Origin: Porites lobata
Taxonomy: Eukaryota > Cnidaria > Anthozoa > Scleractinia > Poritidae
Assembly (NCBI GenBank): GCA_942486035.1
Contig: CALNXK010000021.1
Location: forward strand, 2,505,001-2,569,000
Length of the DNA: 64,000 bases
Direction: 5' to 3'
The translations under genes and the position numbers were made by a program. Within the stretch, counting starts at the first letter, position 1. Each line of letters starts with the position of its first letter. The notes beneath the pieces were generated by a model. The model saw only the letters and a program-made list of their open reading frames with translations. It had not been told where the DNA came from and ran no database searches. Shown here one piece after another: positions 25,001 through 37,000 of the stretch.

Positions 25001-28000
25001 TGACAGTCTGATTGAGAATTTTCCATGATGCAATGGTCTGATCTCTGCGTTCCCTGTATGTCATAACCTACTCGGAGTATGAGAGGAACTTTAGAAACAA
25101 ATTAGATTTATCTATAGTATATTGTAACTTAAAAATTGTATGCAGTACATTCAATCCAAAAAGACCTCCCTCAGTTCGACTCCCGTAAAACCCAAATTTT
25201 CCTTAGGCAACCCCATGGGCATTATTTACTGGGTGTCTTCCGACCACGCACGGACCGGAACATCAAATGTCTGTAATGTGTCTGTCCATAATTCAACATC
25301 TGCCTGCCTCAGCACGGCACACGGCTGGGCACTAAACTGGTTTTGGTGCCCAAGAGTAAGCAAAAAGGCCCTTCCGAGATCGATGTCTAGGACGAGAAAA
25401 TTGACCTTACCTGGGTAGGGTGAAAAATTTGAAATCGAAGTATTACAGTTGAAATATCTCTCGGAGGGAATGTGGGAAGGTTGTTAAACATATGGAAGCA
25501 GTTGTTTGAGAAAAATATCTAACTCAATGTGAAAGTGTGGTGTATTTTGAATTCTACTTGGGAACATTAGTGCCACAGTTAGGCTTTATAAGACCCCCAA
25601 AAGACCGTGTGAGATAAAAAAATTCACTGTTTATGACAGTCAAATCTGGTGCCAGCAGGGTAGGGCATTTGTACGCAATTTGGACACTCCCACACCAGTA
25701 TGAAAAAAAAAAATGGAATTCTTGTCGCAAGCCAATCTGGACGTGTCTCACGCTTTATTTGTCTCTTTGAACTGGTCTGCACCAACATCCGGCTTCACTT
25801 CGCTGCTATTTCACGTGCAACTAAAATAGAAAAAATAGTTCTTTCCAAAACACGAAGACAAAACGACTTCTATCTCTGAGTTTGAGAAGACATGGGATCA
25901 TTTATAATCATGGTCTGAATAAAGTTGCCAATAGATTTGAATTGTAAATTATTTATCAGCATACAATAACAATAAAATAATCTCAGAGAATGTCAGAAAG
26001 TCATTTTGTTCACTGAACTCTGGCTCCTGGCTCCTGGTTCCTGACTCCCGATACGATGTTTCCGTGTGGTGGCAACCGCTGCTTAAAAAGGCGGGCTCCA
26101 TTTAATGTCAAAGATGTCGGACGTTTGCAACATGTGAATTGAGCTACAACAGTGGCAGAAATAATTCTTTCAATGGGTTAAGAATCGGCTTTTTACCTTT
26201 CGTATTGTTTTGTCCTAAAACAACTTGATTTGGATTTTGGTGCGTAAACTGATGGCTAAGGAATTTTAGTCCTACAGCGAGTCACGACGCTGAACTGGAC
26301 ATCGAAGGTGGCATGAAGAACAAATCAAAGCGGGCACAAACTAGCTGTTGAGACATCTAAGAGATACGTACATGGATTTTATTGATCGTTTATATTGTTT
26401 TTAGGGCGAAATTGTTAAAGTAAGTAGAACTGTGAATTAAATCTTTGTATGTTGTTTTTACTTGAAAAGATCGCGTATATAGCTGTCAAAAATCATCGTT
26501 AGCATTTCTTGCACAACAATTTTTATGATTTTACCGTTATTAATGTTAAATCATTGTCTGATGAGTTTTTTTGTTCGATTTCTTCTCATTCAAAAGCAAA
26601 CACACGAATATTGTGAGGGCCTAAATTTTGATGAAATATGCAAAAGTCGTTCAGTCACATGAACAGTTTATGTCAACACATGGAAGAAAATGAATTGCCC
26701 AAACTTTTTATGATCTTTTTCTCAACTTAAGTGATGGCTTTAACTACTCATGCAAAAGTTATAAAGATAAGCGGTTGCTCATCAGAGATATTTGGGAATA
26801 AAATACCCTAATTTTACGTCTTACTCAAAACTTGGAAATGATGACCCAACTTAAGGGGACTAAGAGGAGGGAAATCGAATCGGAGACTTTAAACAGTTTA
26901 ATGTGCTTAAAGTCTGATGATGTCAGATTATCTCTCAGTGCATTTAAGTTCCAGGTGGCTTTTCTGTTTGTTGCACTGGCATCGTAAAGTTAGCTAATTA
27001 ATTATGCATAAACGGGCAAAATGGCGATTTTTACAGGGGGAGCCCGGATCTCCCAGGGAATTTAATATTTTGACCTGACAGTCTGTCACATAAGCTAACT
27101 CCTGATACCTAACTTTTGTGCCAAGTTTGAGCGAAATCGGTGATTTGAGCATTATCACCCCCTGCCTGGTTCTGCCTGGTTTTCTCATGGACACACTCTT
27201 AATAATTGAAGTCACAAAAGTTTCTAACTATGATATAACTCTTAATTGATTAAAATGATAATAATATGCAATGCATTTTCTAACCTCTGCTGTCATATGC
27301 ATTAACAGCACAGCTGCTACTGGAGCCATTGCCTGCCAAAAGAACACAGTCACATTCATTTATTTGCAAACTATCAGGAATTAGGTGTGGAAGCAAGCCT
27401 CTCGCACCCAGAGTATCAAACAGGCAAAGATTTACTCACAAATCATGCCATACTGACTTGAAAATTCAAATGAAAATCTTGCCCCACTACCCAACCGTAC
27501 TTCCTCAATACATTCAGATCCTTGGCATTAATTTTCAACAGAACTTTCCAACAGATATGATGCTTAAAATAATATGCAAAAGCCCAGAAAAATAGGAAAC
27601 AGAGGAGCTAAATTATTTTTGCCTTAATTTAATCATCACAAAAAGGGTTTACAATAATTATTTTACCATAATTAATTTTACAATAATTATTTTATATCAT
27701 ACATACAGGGTGCAAAGAAATTCATTTTTACAGCTTGCCATTCGGGCCAGCTGAAGCTAACATTTACTAGCCCAAATATCATTTCAACTAGCCCAAAAAA
27801 CGTTTTGATGAGCAGATTGATTTCACAGTTGTTCTGCCCATCAGGCAAGTTAACAACAGAATTCACTAGCCTGATAGCAAAATCCACCAGCCCCCGGCTA
27901 TCAGACACTACTTTCTTTGCATGCTGACATAATTATTTTTTAGCAGATCTAATGACGTAGGAAGAATTTTGATCAAAGGTACATCAAACTACATGTAGAT

Positions 28001-31000
28001 GAGAAGATGCAGGTGTGTTCTGGCTATGACACAACCATGCAAAGAAACGTTGCTGTAGTATATCTTTTATACGCGTACATGTGATATGTACCTGGCAGTA
28101 TCCTGTTCTTGGATCATAAATTGCATATGCCTTCAAGATGTTAAATAAATCCTTCTGCCTGAAAAAAATAAGAACATTACACATGAATTTTTAATTTCAG
28201 TTTTCAGTTAATTAAAGCTTTCATTTTTTCACAAACTGGGGACAACATGATAATAATCAGAGCTCAAAATAACAGGTAGTCATGCCCCATGTCCAACTGA
28301 ATCCTTCCTTAGGGGGTGTCATGATAAATCGAACTGAAGTACTTGAAAAATGATTGAAGTCAACATAATCATCACATACATGTTTTTTCAGACTGAAATA
28401 GTGTCCTGTTTGAACATGATAAAGCCTTTTCTAAATGAAAAAGTATTTGCACACCTGTAAAATGAACCTGTGTTAAACAGACATCTCCACTAAGCTAACA
28501 CTACTGGAGCACAAACTGTGGGTGTGAGGTTAACAAACATTGCACTATACCAAGAACAGGCTAAAATAATCTCTCCACAACTCTGTCCTATACAATCTGA
28601 TATCTACATCTCTCTCCTCTTAATCTGTAATAAAGCCCATTATTTTTTTGGTCTTACACATGTACACTAAGTTTGTGCCAGTTATCAGGAGGTGAAAAAA
28701 GTCAGTTTTACGGCTTGCAATTTGGGCAAGCTCTAGCTAGCATGTACTTGTCCAAGAGTTATTTTAACTAGCCCAAAAACAAAAATGTGATGAGCAGGAC
28801 TGATTACAGTTCTTCTGTTATTTGAATTTCCCAAAACCTTTACTTGCTCAACAGCCGTGTTAAGAAAAGAATTCACTAGCCTGACATCAACATCCACTAG
28901 CCACAGGCTATAAGACACTAATTTCTTTACATGCTGGATATTCAACTTACCCTGGTCCATCTGGTTCGCAAAACATCTGATGGAATGGAAATGTCCTACT
29001 TAAATCTTTGCTAATATCCTTCTCCCACTCTGAATGACTCTGCAAAAGTGACTGCAAAACAAAAATGAACATGACATTCAGGGAGAGATTAAAAAAGAAA
29101 GGGAACTGGAAGGGGGATCTCTCACCAAAACAAAGTCTCTTGTGCCTGGGAACTGTGGGACATAAGAGGTTTGGTCTACCAATAAGGGGGGAGGGGAGGG
29201 GAGGGACCTACTGGGCCCAGTTGTTTGAAGACCGATTGACACAAACCCGGATTAAATTTTAATCTGCGTATCTTTTTCTCTTGTTCAAAAGCTTTTTCTG
29301 GGGAAAAAATTCTTTATTCCTTTTTTAGAGCATCCTATCATCAAATTGTAAATAAAAAGAATTAAACTGAAGTTGCTTTGAAAGCTTTTATTTCTGAATT
29401 TCAAATTTTGCACTAACCCTGGGTTATCTTAACCCAGCTTTGAACAACCTGGCCCTGGTATAAAAGTCAAGTTTTCCTTATATTTTGAGTTTCACTTTTT
29501 CCAATATTTATTTTAGAGTACAGCAGATAAAAAATACAAAATAATAAGAAAAATGGAGAAATGGGTAAGATATGGTACAACTAATTAAATACGTACACCC
29601 TTTCAATATAAGATTACATTTTTATTTAGGATAAAAGAGAAAATATAAGGGAGCAGAATGGGCAAACACACTCCTGTACACCACCAGCATTGACTGAGAG
29701 ATAAACTTCTCTCTAGAATGATTACTTCTATTGTATGAATAGTTTAAAATAAGGACAGATTTTCTTAATTTCATTTTATTTTAAATTATCTTAAGAATTA
29801 ATCAACAAATCAAAAATTAGCCATGAATAGCTTTTGCAATACTGTAGTTGCTATAGTCATGCAAATAAAGCTTGTCACTGTTGTTGTTGACATTGATTCT
29901 ATCGTAACAGACCCCACTTTTTAAGATATAGAAATCTATGAATGTGAGTGTGTTAATCTAACATGGTTTTCCATAACTGTTTAATATAGCATGAGCTACA
30001 ACCAGTGGCAAAATAAAATGAGTGCTCATATAAATAGAGATTTTACAACAAAGCAGTGTCTTATTCAACGTATGTCAACAGTCTACAGGGTCTGCCATGG
30101 TCTACCTTCATGACTGTTGCAATGGTAGACAGTGGTACCGGTGTTGTGGTAGACTGTCAGAAAGTTAAGACTAACATAAATGTAAAACAGAACTATGTCT
30201 GCTCTCTAGCTCTCACTGACTTCAACAACCATCTCATTTTTACTGCAGTAAATGAAAAAAGCTAAACCGTTTATTTTTAACAGCCACCCTTAAGTCACGT
30301 CTTAACCAAAATAATTTATTGCTATGTACCAAGAAAAGAAAATTATGCTGTGATTATACATTCACGTAATTTTTCAAGTTCAATTAAAGTGCCTAGCAAT
30401 GTCACAACAGATAATACCATGACTGCGTTACAACAAAACACAGGCAACAAAGTTTCATTCAAAAAGCCAATTCTTATTACCTTGCTATTAAGTTTACTGC
30501 TGAAATTTCACAAACTGAAATAACGTTCTTGGATACAACAGTCTATAAAAAAAAAGCGATTTGCTAAACAATCCTACCTCAAACAATCCACCATTTTTCT
30601 TCATTAGGTTTACACTTCCGGATAACTTCTGCCAGGCTCTTCCACGAACAGAGGATGGAATACCTTTACGGCATCTTTCCTTGACCTGTAATTGCAAAAG
30701 GGATTCCACTTTCAATGGTCTGTCATTGAAAAGTTGCTAGCTGTCTATTAAAGTAGTTATAAGAACAATAAAAGTCTGTGCTAGTCAGAAAAGGTCAGCA
30801 TGGGGTTCTGTACTGGTTGGTGAGTTTTACCTTGGGATATACGCCAACCAAGGTCTTTGTCAGGTTGGCAATTGATTGCTCAGTTTTTGGAAAAAATTAA
30901 TACTAAGACTTTTTAGCAACCTAGTTTTAGAACTGCTGACTAATGAGTTTACTGGCTTTATACTATTACATGAGAAATTTCGGCCATTTGATTGGCTTAG

Positions 31001-34000
31001 AGCAGTGGTATTTCAGCTTAGTTTGAAATACCTACATGTGACAATTACAAACCTTTTGCAGGTAGTAGCATAAACAAATAATAGCATGATTTGTACACAA
31101 TACATGGCATGAATACCACTTGTGGTATTTCAAAATTGTCTCAAATACAATCATGTATCACTCGCCTAACAGCTCGTGAAATTATGTATAACAATTTTGA
31201 AATATCACTCGTGGTATTTATGCCAAATGTCACTACAAATCATGTTATTACCTATACAAATTGTTACACTGAAGAATTATTAACTTCACTACTATGATCT
31301 CAAATGAGGCTGCTTAAAAACATCAATGCTGCAAAACAGTAATTTAAATTGATGGTCTATTCATTAGTTCACTTAAATTCATTTTTTTATTTAAAAGTTT
31401 TGCCAAATTAGGCATTGAAACACAAAGCAAACTTTGCTAAGAGATCCAGAACAAAAGGAATTACTACCAATGGTAATAATAATGACAACGTACAGGTACA
31501 TGTAGAAAAAATAGAGAGACATTCTGCAGTAACAAACAGAAAATCATTTTGTAAAAAAGATTATTAAATTTAGTTTTTAGCTTATTTATGAACAAGTCAA
31601 CTAAATAAAGTAACGCTTAAGACTTACACATAAGATTTAAGTTTAATTTGCATTTGTAAACAAAAAACTTTTTCACTGGTTTTAACAAGAAATTCAAGTT
31701 AAAAAGACAAAGCTTTAGCTGTTAAAACTTCCAAACTGAACTTCATCACCTTCCTCGTGTATTTCCGGAACAGCTTGCTTGATTAGTTGTGAAATTTCTT
31801 TGTTTGTTACAGCGGCAACCCGGGAAGGCATTTTGCTGGCAACTTACGCGAGTGTGGCGTTGCTCACTCAGAGGAACTGGAGGTGAACCAGTGAATAGTG
31901 CAAGATATTCACTGATTGAGTAGCCAATCAGAGCATGCGAAAAACACTATCTACTGTTTAAGTATATACTAAAGAGTCTTATGTTTTGCAGTCCCATCAA
32001 TGAGGTTAACGCCATAGGAAAGGTTGGAGAAACAATCTTGCCATAGAATACATATAGTGAAAGGGTTATAAAGGGTAAGGGATATAGACCCTGGATGTGG
32101 TAAGCTACAATGGGTTGAAAGGGTATTAAGGGGTGGACTGGGATACAGCCCCAAGTGTTTCATCTCCTGCTACTGTTAATTGACTATGTTGAAAGAATTA
32201 TTACATTGTTAAGTTAATACAGTGGAACCACGTTAATATGGTCACCAATGGGTAAAAAAAAATGGCTGTATTAAAAGGGTGGCGATATTACTGGGGCAAG
32301 CTCAAATTTTATGACTTGAGGGCTGTAATGACTAATAGACGGCACAACATTGCATTCGCATTTTTTGAACGATTGTTCGCATTAATAAACAACCAGAATG
32401 CAGATATTGCCTACAGTAATTGAAAAAACATTTAAAATTTTCCTTTGGTACATGAAACTCTTAAAATTTGGCTATAAATCGCCACAAGTGCATTTTACAT
32501 GTAGGTGTGCTGTAGCCTAAAAACAGCACAAGAATAAGCTCAGATTTCTAGGTCAATAAGATTGACATGTCACAGGCATTTTAATTTTCTACATTTCAAA
32601 GGATTGGCCATATTAACAGGGTGAAATTATAAGAAATTCTACTGTAATTGTGGGATATTAACATGTGGCTGTTGGCCGTATCAATGGGTGACTGCATTAA
32701 CGCAGGTTTTTTTGTAACAAAGTGTAATGGCCATTTTGCTGGGACAAAAAAAACTGGCCGTAATAATGAGGTGACCGTATTACTGAGGTGGCCGTAAGGC
32801 ATGGTTCCACTGTATAATATTACTTATCAAGGTTTCTCTTGACTTAAATGTGATGATATCACATCCTGTCACATTCTGATCCAAGAGAAAGCTCATACCT
32901 GAAAATACATTACCTTGATAGAGGAACTAAATCATTCTTAATTCAAGAGTATAAAGCTTTTGAAACATCATTCAGAGCTAATCTGACTCATTCTTTGATG
33001 TCATCAGACTAATAATAATAGTAAGATCGTGTTCTATGCTTAATCTACTCTCTACTTTACAGAGGATCCTCGATATAACAAAGGGGAAAGGGACTGGCAA
33101 AATTTGTTTGCTATAATGAGGTTCTTTCATTCGTTTTTGAGGTTCTCTTTCATATATTTTACTGTTACTGGGGTAAAGAAAATTTGGATCATTTTACGTT
33201 TCTGGGAAACTGCCCACCTACCTCTCCCCTAAGCCAGCATTTTGCCCTTAGTGAGAAGTAAGTGTTAATGTTGGCTTAGGGGAGGGGTAGGTGCGCAGTT
33301 TCCCAGAAACGTAAAATGATCCGAAAATTTTACATTATACTAACAAGTTTATCCGATACAGAAGTTTATTTTATCGAAGTTCCACTATAATACATGTAAG
33401 TGGGGAAGATGTATAATTTTCACTATTTCTTCTCTTCAGTTGCTGCATATTGAGACCACCTAGAAATCCCACATACATGTACATGTACACCTCTGTACTG
33501 TAATGTCCTAACATCCTTCACATTGGTCTTACATTTACTGCCAAAACCAACCTTTGGGAATTTCTTTGTTATCCATTTATCCCAGTTTTGAAGCATCTCT
33601 ACCCATTTTAACTCCCGATGTCTGAAAACATCTACAGCAACTGCCTGTTTTGATGCCCTGTGAAAAATATGGAAAATAATAATTATCATGTAGTTACATT
33701 GGTACATTTAATGTGGCTTGTGGTTTCCTGCATTTTCAACAGCTTACATATCAATGGATAAAATAATACCAAACATGCTTTTTTGTTTCACCTGAAAAAT
33801 AACTATCAAACATTAACGCCTGCGTCACAAGTGGAGGTTGGGTGCCCATGGGCCAGGGGGCTGCAACCGCAATACCCCCCAAGGCGGAAGAACACCCACA
33901 GGCCTACCAACCCGCAACCCAGCCACGAGCCCCCCCGCGCCCAGCCCCCCATTATAGCACCCGTCACACTGAGGCCAGAAGCCCAGTGGAAGTAAAATGA

Positions 34001-37000
34001 ACCAACCCCTGAAAAAAATAAATAACTAAATAAGGGAACGCGTCCAAATATCGGCATCGGGTCACACCGATGCCGATCAATTGGGCACCGATTTTTTCCG
34101 ATTCTGTTGAATGTCGGACCCGATTTTATCGGCACCGAATGAAACGGAATCGGCAACGGGTCTCAAGTCTTTATCGGGCCAATTAACAAAGGTCATCAAA
34201 AATATCTGGCAGCTCAAATAACCCGTCACAAAAGCAAAAGCGTGAATGTTGTTTTTTATAACCTTATCTTTCTTATAAATGTGTCTTGTTTGAACCGAAA
34301 TTTAACGTCACAGTTTCGAACATTTGTTTGTATTTCCTATGACAGAGTATGACCAGAAAATATTAAATTTGTGTATCAAAATGGGCACGAGAAGAAACAG
34401 CAGGTATCTTTTGAGTGAAAGACGGCGCAATGTACATTGCAAGTGTACGATGTGATAATTTTAAAAAATGATAACTTTAAAATAGCTTGAGCCTGTGCTA
34501 ACCGGAACCCAAAACGCATGGTTATAGGAATCTTTGGAGGAATAAACAGTTTAGGACTGTAAACGAAAAAAATAGAAGTCAGAACATCCACGACCAAAAT
34601 GCAAATGTTGTTACCATGCCCGGTTACCATGTCGTGTACTTTAACTGCTAAATTGCCACAGGAGAGAAGAGGACATCGTCTGAGAATCAAGCTGCAAGTT
34701 GTTTATTGGTTGCATATGAACTCAAAAAAGTGACTGATGGAGGCGTTCAACTGGTTTTCTCTTTCTCGATTGTCTTTCTGCTATTGAGTCGAACTTACCG
34801 GATGTATGCCAGTTTGCTTTAGTTGAACACTCCGGTAAAATAGGTTCTGATTTTTGTCAAACAGTCAGCCACCTAGAGTCAAGCGCAGATTTTTGTAAGT
34901 GCTGAGAGTGGAAAGCAATTTCACGTGGTACCATGCTCAAGCTCACAGAACATACAGCAAAGTCGCTAAGCCATTCTCTCTTTGATAGTTCCTGTATGAA
35001 ACTTCGTTCAGTGTCTTCCGTGACTCGCGAGTGTGGGAATCTTTCAGTTCTTGTTGCTAACTCCCTGGAGACAATCTGAGGCCGCAATCTAATTGGTCGG
35101 TATTTTTTGCCTCAGATCGCATTACACCTTGCGTTTAGGATCGTCGAATGAACGACGCAAATTTTCGTAAAAGTTTATCCCGTGGTTTTATATTATCCAT
35201 GGTTTTGCTCTCGCTCCGCTCGCTAGGAAACCCGTTGAGGTCTACTTGTAACAAGTCTATGAATCCATCTGTGTTTCGAGAAAGTGAGTTCCGGTTGTGT
35301 TTTTGGATTGCATTGTTAGAAAGTATCGAGTAAAAAACACTCTACTCAGTAAGGTGTTTTGTTTGCTATATATCAACGAAGAACAGTGGTGTTTTGCGTC
35401 GTAATATTTAACTCCTTTTAATTTTCATAGAATAAATGTTATGGAGCAGCGTGGTGTTTGCGATCGACTGAAGGAAATACCTCTGCAAAACGCCGAAAAT
35501 CACGTGTATAGGCACGCATCAAATCAACAAACTCGAAACACAACATGCAGGAACATACAATATTGTTATTTGTTATGGAGTAGGAAAAAGGTACAGTCGA
35601 TTGAAATTACTTTGGAGTGAAACGACTCTTTCATTATTTGGTTTCGTGACACGCTTCATTTTACATATCAGATAAAATAATATGACGATGACACATATGA
35701 ACATCCATAGGCGTACGGGAAATTTTTTGCCAGGGGGGGCGGTAAACCAATTGCCCAAAAAAATCTCGCAGGCTGCCCAAATTTTTGCGAAAGAGTCGGA
35801 AAGAAAGGAGGGCCGTATTACAACAACGTAGGCCGTACTGGCATATGAAGGTGGCTCGATACAATTATTTTCAGGGTCAATAGCAAGTTTGAGTATTAAC
35901 TAAGTCGCCATAAACAAGCATTTGGAAAAATTGCCACCACAGTTGTATCCCGGGGGGGGTACTCCCATACATTACCTATACGGGTATGTGCCGCCCAACG
36001 GGGTCGTGATTTTGAAGCTCCTGATTTAGAACGGGGTATCCATTTCAGAGGCGTTTTCTAGAACGGGGTATAATATTTCGAACGTGCGAAAGCTCCACTT
36101 TTGTAAGCAGCCATTTGAAAGTGTTCAAGGACAGATTGCTTTTAAAAATACGGTTCAATGCGTTAACAAGCAAACCGTTGTACTCTTGTTGCATCCTAGA
36201 ACAGAGTATAAAAAATTGGCCCATTTCTAGAACGGGGTATCAGTTTTAGGGCGAATTCTAGAACGGGGTATAAAAAATTGGCCCATTTCTACAACGGGGT
36301 ATCAATTTTAGGGGAAAATTTTTCTAGAACGGGGTGCCAATTTGGAGTCTCGGGCGGCACATACCCACCAAAAAAATACCCAAGTGCCCCCCCCGGGAGT
36401 TGTATTAAGATGAAAATTTGTCATGATCAGGGTTGCGATGACATCGGAGTTGTCACAACAACGAAATGACGCCATTACCTATTTTACTTCAGCAATAATT
36501 CTCGGCATTGGGAACCTTACAAAATCTTTCAGAGGAGCTTTTTTCTCCAATATGGTCGCCTCGATGTTCGTGAAGTTTAAGCAAATTGTGTAAGAGCGTT
36601 ATCGAGATATTTTGGGGTGAAGTTTTCATCTTAATAAATACGGTAAGAAAAGGAGTATCTTGATGTCTGGCCGTTATCTGTAGAAAACGAGGCGCTTTTG
36701 ACATGCAATTTAACCTCATAGTAGTTTTCATCTATTTAAAAACGTGTGTGAAAGACCGTAGAGACAGCTCTGCACCGATTGCTAGAAAGAAGGATTTGAT
36801 TAGTATGTATCAAGGCCCTCTTGTTAGCCGTTTGGTAAACATTTCGGTCTACTTTACCAAATTAGCGAATAATTTTCAACCTAACGATAGATTCTTTAAA
36901 AGAATTCAGATTCTTCTCGTAATTCAAACTGAAAATTAGTGAGACCCATTGCTAATACAATCTGCCATACACTGTTCTTCGAGTGGAGATGATTCTAGAA

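Noticed and set aside
33783..34156. Pro/Arg-rich and Gly/Trp-rich frames on both strands
   Set aside because: A short GC-rich repeat stretch open in several frames at once; overlaps the terminus of the 34-kb element.
34376..34690. 104-codon minus-strand frame as a gene
   Set aside because: Sits inside the AGGGAACGCG element, lacks recognisable domains and has no supporting splice or start context.
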